Below are positions 33,149-41,548 of a DNA stretch of 64,000 nt, in pieces. The stretch is from Pseudomonas fulva NBRC 16637 = DSM 17717. Its GTDB lineage: Bacteria > Pseudomonadota > Gammaproteobacteria > Pseudomonadales > Pseudomonadaceae. A program made the translations under genes and the position numbers. The stretch covers positions 106,751-170,750 of the forward strand of contig NZ_BBIQ01000010.1 in assembly GCF_000730565.1 (NCBI RefSeq), in the 5' to 3' direction. How positions within the stretch are numbered: the stretch's first letter is position 1; every line of letters starts with the position of its first letter. Below the pieces are notes generated by a model, which saw only the letters and a list, made by a program, of their open reading frames with translations, had not been told where the DNA came from and searched no databases.

Positions 33149-33203
33149 GGCCGCTTCCACAGGTACTGTCGCCAGCCACGGCGTAGTACCTGTGGAAGCG
33201 GCC
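33149..33203. repeat. REP-like inverted repeat between tktA and epd
   Basis: A perfect 19-base arm GGCCGCTTCCACAGGTACT (33149-33167) is repeated in inverse orientation at 33185-33203 with a 17-base loop. The CCACAGG core and GGCCGC ends resemble the dispersed extragenic palindromes of P. putida-type genomes. The transcript would form a very stable stem. Confidence 0.75.
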
Positions 33204-33261
33204 TTGTGCCGCGATAGGCCGCCATGCGGCCTCGAAGCCATCACGCTTAGCGAGTCAACGA

Positions 33262-34323
33262 ATGTCCCACTTGCGTCCCTATAAAGTTGCACTCAACGGT
33301 TATGGCCGTATCGGCCGCTGTGTTCTGCGCGCGCTGTTCGAGCGGGGCAGCAGGGCCGATTTCGAGATCGTCGCACTCAACGACTTGGCCGACCAGGCCA
33401 GCCTGGAATACCTCACCCGCTTCGACTCCACCCATGGGCGCTTTCCCGGCGAGGTCAAGGTCGATGGCGATTGCCTGCACATCAATGGCGATTGCGTGAA
33501 GGTGATGCGCAGCGCCACGCCCGAAGGCATCGACTGGGCGGCCCTGGACGTGGACCTGGTCCTGGAGTGTTCCGGCGCCTACAACACCCGTGCCGATGGC
33601 CAGCGCTTTCTCGAGGCCGGTGCGCCAAGGGTGCTGTTCTCCCAGCCCATGGCCAGCGAGGCTGACGTCGATGCCACGGTGGTGTACGGCATCAACCAGC
33701 ACTGCCTGACCGGCACTGAGCGGCTGGTCTCCAATGCTTCGTGCACCACCAACTGCGGTGTACCGCTGCTGCGGGTGCTGGATCAGGCATTTGGCATCGA
33801 CTATGTACAGATCACCACCATTCACTCGGCCATGAACGACCAGCCAGTGATCGACGCCTATCACCATGAAGATCTGCGCCGTACCCGTTCGGCGTTCCAG
33901 TCGGTGATTCCGGTGTCCACCGGCCTTGCGCGCGGCATCGAGCGTCTGCTCCCGGAACTTGCCGGGCGAATCCAGGCCAAAGCGGTACGCGTGCCGACGG
34001 TCAACGTCTCGTGCCTGGACATCACCTTGCAGACCGCTCGCGACACCACCGCAGCCGAGGTCAACAGGGTACTGCGCGAGGCGGCGCTGACCGGGCCGCT
34101 CAAGGGGCTGCTGGCCTACACCGAGCTGCCCCACGCCAGTTGTGATTTCAACCACGACCCGCATTCGGCCATCGTCGATGCCAGCCAGACCCGTGTATCA
34201 GGCCCGCGCCTGGTCAACCTGCTGGCCTGGTTCGACAACGAATGGGGGTTTGCAAACCGTATGCTCGACGTTGCCGGACATTTTCTGCACGTCGTCCACC
34301 CAACCCGCAACAAACAGCCCTGA
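33262..34323 (+). CDS. epd: D-erythrose-4-phosphate dehydrogenase Epd
   Basis: A 353-residue member of the GAPDH family with an NAD-binding Rossmann start VALNGYGRIGRCVLRALFERG and catalytic Cys in SNASCTTNCGVPLLRVLDQ. The segment TTIHSAMNDQPVIDAYHHEDLRRTRSAFQSVIPVSTG (split) is characteristic of Epd; true GAPDH differs there. It oxidises erythrose-4-phosphate to 4-phosphoerythronate for pyridoxal phosphate synthesis. In pseudomonads the order tkt-epd-pgk-fba is conserved. It lies 12 bases before pgk. Confidence 0.93.
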   Translation: MSHLRPYKVALNGYGRIGRCVLRALFERGSRADFEIVALNDLADQASLEYLTRFDSTHGRFPGEVKVDGDCLHINGDCVKVMRSATPEGIDWAALDVDLVLECSGAYNTRADGQRFLEAGAPRVLFSQPMASEADVDATVVYGINQHCLTGTERLVSNASCTTNCGVPLLRVLDQAFGIDYVQITTIHSAMNDQPVIDAYHHEDLRRTRSAFQSVIPVSTGLARGIERLLPELAGRIQAKAVRVPTVNVSCLDITLQTARDTTAAEVNRVLREAALTGPLKGLLAYTELPHASCDFNHDPHSAIVDASQTRVSGPRLVNLLAWFDNEWGFANRMLDVAGHFLHVVHPTRNKQP

Positions 34324-34335
34324 AGGACCGCATTC

Positions 34336-35499
34336 ATGACCGTGTTGAAGATGACCGACCTGGACCTGCAAGGTAAGCGCGTACTGATTCGCGAAGACCT
34401 GAACGTGCCTGTCAAGGACGGTGTGGTGACCAGCGATGCGCGCATCCAGGCAGCGCTGCCGACCATCAAGCTGGCCCTGGAGAAGGGTGCGGCGGTGATG
34501 GTCTGCTCGCACCTGGGCCGCCCCACTGAAGGTGAATTCTCTGCCGAGAACAGCCTTGAACCGGTTGCCAAGTACCTGAGCAAGGCGCTGGGCCGTGACG
34601 TGCCGCTGGTGGGTGACTACCTGGGTGGCGTCGAGGTCAAGGCAGGCGAGCTGGTGCTGTTCGAGAACGTGCGCTTCAACAAGGGCGAGAAGAAGAACGC
34701 CGATGAGCTGGCCCAGCAGTACGCGGCGCTGTGCGATGTGTTCGTGATGGACGCCTTCGGCACGGCTCACCGCGCCGAGGGTTCCACCCACGGCGTTGCC
34801 AAGTTCGCCAAGGTCGCGGCGGCTGGCCCGTTGCTGGCAGCTGAGCTGGATGCCCTGGGCAAGGCGCTGAAGGCCCCGGCCAAGCCAATGGCCGCCATCG
34901 TCGCCGGCTCCAAGGTGTCCACCAAGCTGGACGTGCTCAACAGCCTGAGCTCGGTATGCGATCAGCTGATCGTCGGTGGCGGCATCGCCAACACCTTCCT
35001 GGCGGCTGCCGGGCACACGGTCGGAAAGTCGCTGTACGAGCCCGATCTGGTCGAAACGGCCAAGGCCATTGCCGCCAAGGTCAGCGTGCCGCTGCCTGTC
35101 GATGTGGTGGTTGCCAAGGCCTTCGCCGAAGACGCCGAAGCGACCGTCAAGGCCATTGCCGATGTTGCGGCCGACGACATGATCCTGGACATCGGTCCGC
35201 AGACCGCCGCCCAGTTCGCCGACTTGCTCAAGTCCTCCAAGACCATCCTGTGGAATGGCCCGGTTGGTGTATTCGAGTTCGATCAGTTCGGCAATGGCAC
35301 CCAGGTGCTGGCCAAGGCAATCGCCGACAGCGCCGCGTTCTCCATCGCCGGTGGCGGTGATACCCTGGCAGCCATCGACAAATATGGCGTCAGCCAGGAT
35401 ATCTCCTACATTTCTACCGGTGGCGGCGCCTTCCTCGAGTTCGTCGAAGGCAAGGTTCTGCCAGCGGTGGCCATGCTCGAAGAGCGGGCCAAAGCCTGA
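34336..35499 (+). CDS. pgk: Phosphoglycerate kinase
   Basis: A 387-residue glycolytic/gluconeogenic kinase. It has [28 protein letters not shown] (split), [25 protein letters not shown], the nucleotide-site [13 protein letters not shown], and C-terminal [14 protein letters not shown] with [16 protein letters not shown]. It transfers phosphate between 1,3-bisphosphoglycerate and ADP. The ATG follows GAAGGACCGC. A small lipoprotein gene starts 32 bases later, so the pgk-fba interval is occupied by two extra genes. Confidence 0.97.
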   Translation: MTVLKMTDLDLQGKRVLIREDLNVPVKDGVVTSDARIQAALPTIKLALEKGAAVMVCSHLGRPTEGEFSAENSLEPVAKYLSKALGRDVPLVGDYLGGVEVKAGELVLFENVRFNKGEKKNADELAQQYAALCDVFVMDAFGTAHRAEGSTHGVAKFAKVAAAGPLLAAELDALGKALKAPAKPMAAIVAGSKVSTKLDVLNSLSSVCDQLIVGGGIANTFLAAAGHTVGKSLYEPDLVETAKAIAAKVSVPLPVDVVVAKAFAEDAEATVKAIADVAADDMILDIGPQTAAQFADLLKSSKTILWNGPVGVFEFDQFGNGTQVLAKAIADSAAFSIAGGGDTLAAIDKYGVSQDISYISTGGGAFLEFVEGKVLPAVAMLEERAKA

Positions 35500-35531
35500 T
35501 GAACACGGCGCCTGGCAAAAGGAGTGGCCTG

Positions 35532-35750
35532 ATGGCCAAGCAGTTGCCTGTGTTGCTGCTGGTCGGGCTGCTGAGCGCCTGCGCCGGCAGCCCGGATGCC
35601 CAGGACGACCCGGCGCAACCGCCCAAGGGCGGTTGCTATCAGTCCGAATGGCAAGCCGAAACCGTGCCAGTGATCAGCAAGCGCGTAGGCCCGGAAGGGC
35701 TGGAAAAGTACGACGAAGAGCACCAGCGCAAGGCGCCCGGCTGCCCTTGA
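35532..35750 (+). CDS. Small putative lipoprotein
   Basis: A 72-residue protein. MAKQLPVLLLVGLLSACAGS is a lipoprotein signal with lipobox LLSA-C, followed by a short polar region with two further Cys (KGGCYQ and the C-terminal GCP). AAAAGGAG lies 9 bases upstream of the ATG at 35532, which I prefer over an ATG at 35499 that overlaps the pgk stop and lacks this spacing. I do not recognise a family. Its place between pgk and a lysozyme-inhibitor-like lipoprotein suggests an envelope role. Confidence 0.7.
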   Translation: MAKQLPVLLLVGLLSACAGSPDAQDDPAQPPKGGCYQSEWQAETVPVISKRVGPEGLEKYDEEHQRKAPGCP

Positions 35751-35824
35751 TCGGGCCGCTGGCAACCTGCAGGCCGGTTTGTGGTCTTGGAGAAGGGCCG
35801 TGTGCTGCCCATCGAGGTAACTGA

Positions 35825-36154
35825 ATGAAAGCGCTCTTGGCCGTAATGGCCCTGGCGACACTGGCAGGATGTTCACTGCTGCAACCGGCGCAGACCGCGC
35901 CGGCGGACAACTGGACCCGGTGGGTCTGCGACACCCAGGCCGAAGTGCTGTGGCGGTTTGCCGACCCCCAGCGTGACCAGGTTGACGTACGCCTTGGCGG
36001 CGGCGACCAGGTGTACCGGCTCAAGGCCGAGCCCGGCGCCTCCGGCGCGCTGTACAGCGACGGCATGCTGGCGTTTCACACCAAGGGCGAAGAGGGCCTG
36101 GTGTACTGGGTGGCGACCAACGATCTGATAGGGCGGGGCTGCAAGGCACCGTGA
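35825..36154 (+). CDS. MliC-like lysozyme inhibitor lipoprotein
   Basis: A 109-residue lipoprotein with signal [16 protein letters not shown]. The MliC/C-type lysozyme inhibitor pattern follows: [54 protein letters not shown] (split) and a terminal Cys in IGRGCKAP that can pair with the first. Members protect peptidoglycan by blocking C-type lysozyme through the conserved Ser and Lys of the SDG...F..KG region, both visible here. It lies between pgk and fba, an unusual but stable-looking insertion in a glycolytic series. Confidence 0.8.
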   Translation: MKALLAVMALATLAGCSLLQPAQTAPADNWTRWVCDTQAEVLWRFADPQRDQVDVRLGGGDQVYRLKAEPGASGALYSDGMLAFHTKGEEGLVYWVATNDLIGRGCKAP

Positions 36155-36252
36155 CTGGCCGGGCCGCTAGGTGGCCCACACTACTTGAACAGCAACTGCC
36201 CCTGCGGCAGGCTTGCACGAAACAACGACGCTTGTCGGGAGAGAGATACACA

Positions 36253-37317
36253 ATGGCACTCATTAGCATGCGCCAGATGCTGGACCACGCCGCCGAGTTC
36301 GGTTATGGCGTACCGGCTTTCAACGTCAACAACCTTGAGCAGATGCGCGCCATCATGGAAGCGGCTGACAAGACCGACTCCCCTGTGATCGTCCAGGCCT
36401 CGGCCGGTGCGCGCAAGTACGCAGGTGCGCCGTTCCTGCGTCACCTGATCCTGGCGGCCATCGAAGAATTCCCGCACATCCCGGTGTGCATGCACCAGGA
36501 CCACGGCACCAGCCCGGATGTCTGCCAGCGCTCCATCCAGCTGGGCTTCAGCTCGGTCATGATGGACGGCTCGCTCGGCGAAGACGGCAAGACCCCGACC
36601 GATTACGAATACAACGTGCGCGTCACCCAGCAGACCGTTGCCATGGCCCATGCCTGTGGTGTGTCGGTAGAAGGCGAACTGGGCTGCCTGGGCTCGCTGG
36701 AAACCGGCATGGCCGGTGAGGAAGACGGTATCGGTGCCGAAGGCATGCTCGACCACAGCCAGATGCTGACCGACCCTGAAGAAGCTGCCGACTTCGTCAA
36801 GAAGACCCAGGTCGATGCCCTGGCCATCGCCATCGGCACCAGCCACGGTGCTTACAAGTTCACCAAGCCGCCTACCGGTGACGTGCTGGCCATCGACCGC
36901 ATCAAGGAAATCCACAAGCGCATTCCCGACACCCACCTGGTGATGCACGGCTCCTCCTCTGTACCGCAGGAGTGGCTGGCGATCATCAACCAGTACGGCG
37001 GCGACATCAAGGAAACCTACGGTGTGCCGGTCGAGGAAATCGTCGAAGGCATCAAGTACGGCGTGCGCAAGGTCAACATCGACACCGACCTGCGTCTGGC
37101 GTCCACCGGTGCCATCCGTCGTCACATGGCCATGAACCCGAGCGAGTTCGACCCGCGCAAGTTCTTCGCTGAAACCGTAAAAGCCATGCGCGACGTGTGC
37201 ATCGCCCGTTACGAAGCATTCGGCACTGCCGGCCATGCCTCGAAGATCAAGCCGATCTCCCTGGAAGGCATGTTCCAGCGCTACGCCAAAGGCGAGCTGG
37301 CCGCAAAAGTCAACTAA
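36253..37317 (+). CDS. fba: Class II fructose-1,6-bisphosphate aldolase
   Basis: A 354-residue zinc-dependent aldolase. [26 protein letters not shown] (split), the zinc-site [41 protein letters not shown] and [13 protein letters not shown] identify the class II type found in pseudomonads. It interconverts fructose-1,6-bisphosphate with dihydroxyacetone phosphate and glyceraldehyde-3-phosphate. The ATG at 36253 follows GGAGAGAGATACACA. Transcription ends at the hairpin at 37334-37358. Confidence 0.96.
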   Translation: MALISMRQMLDHAAEFGYGVPAFNVNNLEQMRAIMEAADKTDSPVIVQASAGARKYAGAPFLRHLILAAIEEFPHIPVCMHQDHGTSPDVCQRSIQLGFSSVMMDGSLGEDGKTPTDYEYNVRVTQQTVAMAHACGVSVEGELGCLGSLETGMAGEEDGIGAEGMLDHSQMLTDPEEAADFVKKTQVDALAIAIGTSHGAYKFTKPPTGDVLAIDRIKEIHKRIPDTHLVMHGSSSVPQEWLAIINQYGGDIKETYGVPVEEIVEGIKYGVRKVNIDTDLRLASTGAIRRHMAMNPSEFDPRKFFAETVKAMRDVCIARYEAFGTAGHASKIKPISLEGMFQRYAKGELAAKVN

Positions 37318-37333
37318 GCAAACCGGCCCCCGG

Positions 37334-37358
37334 AAAACCCGCAGCGATGCGGGTTTTT
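37334..37358 (+). terminator. Rho-independent terminator of fba
   Basis: AAAACCCGC / GCGGGTTTT, a 9-bp stem with a 6-base loop and a run of five T, 16 bases past the stop. Confidence 0.9.
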
Positions 37359-37549
37359 CGTTTCTGGCGGTGGCTGCGAAAGCGTTCTGCCATTGCATGT
37401 CACAGAATGTCAGCGAAACCGCGATCGGTCGGCTACCTTCAGTCAGTGGCTGATGGTTTTTGGCTTGTGATGCGTGCTATCAGCTCATGCCTGGGGTAAA
37501 ACTGGATCCAACGGCCAGTTTGTAGTCGGTCATATAACAGAGATGCAGC

Positions 37550-39685
37550 ATGGATGGCGCTCACCTTCAACTCATGCCACAGGATGGCAGCTCGGTGCTT
37601 CTGGTAGTCGACGATTACCCAGAGAACCTCATCAGTATGCAAGCCTTGTTGTCGCGCCAGGATTGGCTGGTGCTGACGGCAAGTTCGGGCCGAGAAGCCC
37701 TGAGCGCATTGCTGGAAAACGATGTCGACCTGGTTTTACTGGATGTGCACATGCCTGAGATGGACGGCTTCGAAGTCGCTCGCCTGATGCGCGGCAGCCA
37801 GCGAACCCAACTCACGCCCATCATCTTCCTGACAGCCAACGAGCAGTCCCAGGCCGCCGTGTTGAAAGGCTACGCCAACGGCGCCGTGGACTACATGTTC
37901 AAGCCGTTCGACCCGCGGATTCTCAAGCCCAAGGTGCAGGCCCTGCTCGACCAGCAGCGCAATCGGCGGCGCCTGCAGGCGCTGACCCGTGAACTCGACG
38001 AGGCCCGCGCCTTCAATGCATCGATTCTGGACAATGCGGCCGAGGGTATTCTGGTGGTGGATGCCGGGGGCATCATCCGCTTCGCCAACCCGGCTATCTG
38101 CTCCCTGCTGGCAACGCCTATCGAACAGTTGCAGAACGTCGATCTGCTGGGGCTGTTGCAGCTGAGCACGCCGAGTACGTGGCAGGATTCGACGTTCCAC
38201 CAAAGCTATCTGGCCAGGCGCATCCACCGCATGCATGACGCCCAGTTGCGTCGCCCGAGCGGCGAGCTGCTGCCGGTGGCCTTGTCATGTGCGCCCCTGC
38301 CTGCCGAGCAACAGGCGATGGTGGTAACCGTGCTGGACATGTCGGCGGTGCACAACCTGCACCAACAGCTCGAATACCAAGCCATTACCGACCCGCTCAC
38401 CGGTCTGCTCAATCGCCGTGGGTTCTACCAGGCGGCCGAAGGGGCGTTGCTGCGCAATGAGCGTTCGGACCGGGCGCAGGCCTTGATGTACATGGACCTC
38501 GATGGCTTCAAGCGTATCAACGACTCCCTTGGTCATGATGCCGGTGACCGGGTCCTGCGCTGGGTGGCCGAGCAACTCAAGGATTGCCTGGGCAGTGAAG
38601 CGCTGTTGGCACGCATGGGCGGGGACGAATTCACCGCGCTGTTCGACGGCTTGCCCTATGCCGAGCAAGCCGGGCGCTACGCCGAGCGGCTGCTCGAGCG
38701 CATTGCCATCAGCCATCAGATCGATGGGCTGGACGTGTGCCTGGGCGTGAGCATCGGTATCGCCACGTACCCTGACTGCGGTGGCAACGTAGAAGGCTTG
38801 CTGCGCGCAGCCGATGCGGCCATGTACGCTGCCAAGCAGGCAGGGCGCCAGCAGTATCGCTTCTACGACCAGGAGCTCAATGGCCGCGCCCGCTCCCGCC
38901 TGATGCTCGAAGACGGCGTGCGTACAGCCATCGAGCAGCAGGATTTCACCCTGGTGTACCAGCCGCAAGTGGCCTTCGCCGATGGTCGCCTGCGCGGCTT
39001 CGAAGCCCTGCTGCGTTGGCAGCACCCCAGCGTTGGCGATGTGCCGCCAGGCCTGTTCATCCCCCTGCTTGAGGAGGCGCGGCTGATCAACCGCCTGGCC
39101 GGCTGGATCTACGGTCAGAGTGCTGCCCAGCGCCAGGCCTGGTATCAACGCTTTGCGACCGACATCGTGTTGGGCATCAGCCTGAGCCGGGCCCAGTTCG
39201 TCTCGCCAAGCCTGGTCGAGGAGCTGCAACGGGTCATCCAGCGCTATGGCCTGCAGCCGGCGCACCTGGAAGTGGAAGTGGCCGAAACCTCGCTCATGTA
39301 CAACATCGATGCGGCGGTCAAGCAGGTCGACCGGTTGCGTGCGCTGGGTGTGCGGGTGGCGTTGGACGATTTCGGCGCCGGTGACTGTTCGCTGCGCATG
39401 CTGCGCGATTTGCCCATCGACACCCTGAAACTCGATCGCCACCTGGTGGCGCGCTTGCCGGACGCGTCGACCGATGCGGCGCTGGCACGCAGCGTCATCG
39501 GGCTGTGTGCCGATTACGGGATCACCGTGATTGCCGAGGGCGTTGAAACCCAGGCTCAGGCTCAATGGCTTAAAGCCGCAGGCTGCGAATACGTTCAGGG
39601 CTTTCTGGTAGCGCACCCCATGACAGCTGCCGATGCCGGCAACTTCCCGGCAATTTTCCCCTGGCCTGATCCGCTGGCGGGTTAG
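37550..39685 (+). CDS. Cyclic-di-GMP response regulator REC-PAS-GGDEF-EAL
   Basis: A 711-residue cytoplasmic protein. Receiver domain about 15-135 has VLLVVDDYPENL, phospho-acceptor Asp65 in LVLLDVHMPEMDGFE, and MFKPFD. A PAS domain follows at about 150-270 (FNASILDNAAEGILVVDAGG). The GGDEF domain at about 280-440 carries an intact MGGDEF near residue 358 but no RxxD inhibitory site just before it. An EAL domain runs from about 450-700 with GFEALLRW, VALDDFGAG and VIAEGVETQ. The Asn expected in the N-x-S strand is Ser here (GISLSRAQF, about residue 543), so phosphodiesterase activity may be altered. No membrane segment and no adjacent kinase are seen; the phosphodonor is unknown. Confidence 0.9.
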   Translation: MDGAHLQLMPQDGSSVLLVVDDYPENLISMQALLSRQDWLVLTASSGREALSALLENDVDLVLLDVHMPEMDGFEVARLMRGSQRTQLTPIIFLTANEQSQAAVLKGYANGAVDYMFKPFDPRILKPKVQALLDQQRNRRRLQALTRELDEARAFNASILDNAAEGILVVDAGGIIRFANPAICSLLATPIEQLQNVDLLGLLQLSTPSTWQDSTFHQSYLARRIHRMHDAQLRRPSGELLPVALSCAPLPAEQQAMVVTVLDMSAVHNLHQQLEYQAITDPLTGLLNRRGFYQAAEGALLRNERSDRAQALMYMDLDGFKRINDSLGHDAGDRVLRWVAEQLKDCLGSEALLARMGGDEFTALFDGLPYAEQAGRYAERLLERIAISHQIDGLDVCLGVSIGIATYPDCGGNVEGLLRAADAAMYAAKQAGRQQYRFYDQELNGRARSRLMLEDGVRTAIEQQDFTLVYQPQVAFADGRLRGFEALLRWQHPSVGDVPPGLFIPLLEEARLINRLAGWIYGQSAAQRQAWYQRFATDIVLGISLSRAQFVSPSLVEELQRVIQRYGLQPAHLEVEVAETSLMYNIDAAVKQVDRLRALGVRVALDDFGAGDCSLRMLRDLPIDTLKLDRHLVARLPDASTDAALARSVIGLCADYGITVIAEGVETQAQAQWLKAAGCEYVQGFLVAHPMTAADAGNFPAIFPWPDPLAG

Positions 39686-39716
39686 AATTGGCGCTCGTTA
39701 CGCCGACCGTACTGCC

Positions 39717-40217
39717 ATGACCGTCCTACGCTACCTGCAAGCCTACCCACCGCACCTGCAACAGCAAGTGCGGCAGATGATCGACAGCGACCGCCTTGGC
39801 GAGTACCTGCACAAGCGCTATCCAGAGCGCCACGAGGTACAAAGCGACAAGGCCCTGTACGGCTACGCCCAGGAACTGCGCCAGCGTTTTCTGCGCAGTG
39901 CACCGCCGCTGGACAAGGTGCTGTTCGACAACCGCCTGGACCTGACCCACCGGGCGCTGGGCCTGAACACTGCTGTCTCTCGCGTGCAGGGCGGCAAACT
40001 CAAGGCCAAGAAGGAGATCCGCATCGCCTCGCTGTTCAAGGAGGCCGCGCCGCAATTTCTACGCATGATCGTGGTGCACGAGTTGGCGCATTTGCGCGAG
40101 CGTGACCACAACAAGGCGTTCTACCAGCTCTGTCAGCACATGGAGCCGGACTACCATCAACTGGAATTCGACCTGCGCGTCTACCTGACCTATCGGGAAT
40201 TGCCGGGCAACGCTTGA
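39717..40217 (+). CDS. YgjP-type zinc metallopeptidase-like protein
   Basis: A 166-residue protein with a zincin motif, MIVVHELAHLRERDHNKAFYQLCQHMEPDY, holding HELAH and a downstream His/Glu-rich segment. This is the pattern of the YgjP/DUF45 (M48-like) family. Substrates are unknown. ATG 39717 (MTVLRYLQAYPPHLQQQV) is preferred over an open upstream extension that overlaps the end of the GGDEF-EAL gene. It is followed after 12 bases by a small winged-helix gene, probably in the same transcript. Confidence 0.82.
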   Translation: MTVLRYLQAYPPHLQQQVRQMIDSDRLGEYLHKRYPERHEVQSDKALYGYAQELRQRFLRSAPPLDKVLFDNRLDLTHRALGLNTAVSRVQGGKLKAKKEIRIASLFKEAAPQFLRMIVVHELAHLRERDHNKAFYQLCQHMEPDYHQLEFDLRVYLTYRELPGNA

Positions 40218-40229
40218 GGACCCCGCAGC

Positions 40230-40526
40230 ATGGAAGTGAGCAAGACAAAAAGCAGTTTCTACCGCCGTCTTTACGTCGCCTGGCTGATCGACAGCCAGAC
40301 CGCTACCAGCGTGCCTGCGCTGATGCAGGCTACGGGCATGCCCCGGCGCACGGCCCAGGACACCCTTGCGGCGCTGGCCGATCTGGACATCGTCTGCACC
40401 TTCGAGCAGCAGGAAGGCGCGCGCAATCACGCAGGTCACTACCGTATACAGGACTGGGGGGCCATCGACCGGCAGTGGATCGAGCTTCACCTGAATCAGG
40501 TACGCCAGGTACTGGGTTATCCCTGA
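40230..40526 (+). CDS. Small winged-helix DNA-binding protein
   Basis: A 98-residue protein. SFYRRLYVAWLIDSQTATSVPALMQATGMPRRTAQDTLAALADLDIVCTF (split) reads as a winged helix-turn-helix with recognition helix around PRRTAQDTLAAL, followed by a short wing (GHYRIQDWG). It resembles the HTH_43 family, an assignment from memory and unchecked. It may regulate or accompany the metallopeptidase gene 12 bases upstream. Target genes are unknown. Confidence 0.72.
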   Translation: MEVSKTKSSFYRRLYVAWLIDSQTATSVPALMQATGMPRRTAQDTLAALADLDIVCTFEQQEGARNHAGHYRIQDWGAIDRQWIELHLNQVRQVLGYP

Positions 40527-40671
40527 CCTGTACCCGCTAAGGCCGCTGCAATAAAAATCGCAGGTTCGGCCAGAATAGAGGCTAGATGACACTATTGGCC
40601 GCTGCCCCGGCCAGAGCCTTTGTGTAAGCTCATTCGCAGTGTACGTTTCTTCACCGCACAAGGGCTTGGGC

Positions 40672-41409
40672 ATGCGGCTGATGCTTTGTGTTCTCGGGTT
40701 ACTGGCCACTGTCATGGTGCCCCCGGCCGCAGCCGCCGCCAAGCTGCGGCTGGTATCGGACCATTGGCCGCCCTTCACTGACGCCAGCATGCCTGGCGGC
40801 GGTTTGGCCATCAGCATCGTGACCACGGCGCTGACGCGGGCGGGCTACAGCAGCAGCTTCGAGGAGGCACCCTGGGCGCGGGCCCTGGCAGGCGTCGGTG
40901 ACGGCCGTTACGACATACTGATCAACGCCTGGCACAACGACGCGCGCGCACGCATCGGGCAGTTTTCCAGCGCCTACCTGAGCAACCGCATCCGCCTGCT
41001 GCAGCGCAAGGACGCGGGCCTGCATTACGAGCACCTCTCGGACCTGTACCCCTACAGCATCGCCGTGGTGCGTGATTACGCCTACTCGAGCGCGTTCGAC
41101 GGCAATACCCGCTTGCACAAGGTTGCGGTCAGTACCTTTTCGTCCGCCGTGCGCATGCTGGCGGCGGGGCGTGTAAGCTTGGCCGTGGAGGACGAGTACG
41201 TGGCCCGCTATCACCTGCAGCGCGAGCCGGACAATGTGCGTGACAAGGTAGAGCTGATGGAGCCTGTACTGGGCGAGAACCCGCTGCACATCCTGGTCAG
41301 CCTGAAGCATCCGGACCACCAGTCGATCGTCGCGCGCTTCGATGCGGCCATCGCCGCCATGAAGGCCGATGGCAGTTATGACCGGTTACTGCATCAGTAT
41401 GGGTTCTAG
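40672..41409 (+). CDS. Orphan periplasmic amino-acid-type binding protein (SBP_bac_3)
   Basis: A 245-residue secreted protein with signal MRLMLCVLGLLATVMVPPAAAAA. A family 3 solute-binding fold follows: KLRLVSDHWPPFTDASMPGGGLAISIVTTALTRAGYSSSFEEAPWARAL (split), GDGRYDILINAWHNDARA, and the C-terminal AAIAAMKADGSYDRLLHQYGF. The initial RLVSD.W.P motif is shared with the orphan at 17680-18468. No transporter genes are adjacent. ATG 40672 is preferred to the in-frame GTG at 40639 because it starts the signal peptide. Confidence 0.8.
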   Translation: MRLMLCVLGLLATVMVPPAAAAAKLRLVSDHWPPFTDASMPGGGLAISIVTTALTRAGYSSSFEEAPWARALAGVGDGRYDILINAWHNDARARIGQFSSAYLSNRIRLLQRKDAGLHYEHLSDLYPYSIAVVRDYAYSSAFDGNTRLHKVAVSTFSSAVRMLAAGRVSLAVEDEYVARYHLQREPDNVRDKVELMEPVLGENPLHILVSLKHPDHQSIVARFDAAIAAMKADGSYDRLLHQYGF

Positions 41410-41548
41410 GCGAGCGGGTGGCGTTCCCAGGCGCCGGCTTGGCAGTGGCTTCGGATTTGAGCTTCGCAGCTGATCATGGCCGGTCCGCAGCGCCTGGAGA
41501 TTTGCCCGTCTTCGTAGGCAAAACAGGCTATATACCCTCGCGCCAGAC

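Noticed and set aside
31076..33292. A 738-residue minus-strand frame opposite transketolase
   Set aside because: No recognisable domain or ribosome binding site; it mirrors the codon pattern of tktA and is explained by low stop frequency in GC-rich DNA.
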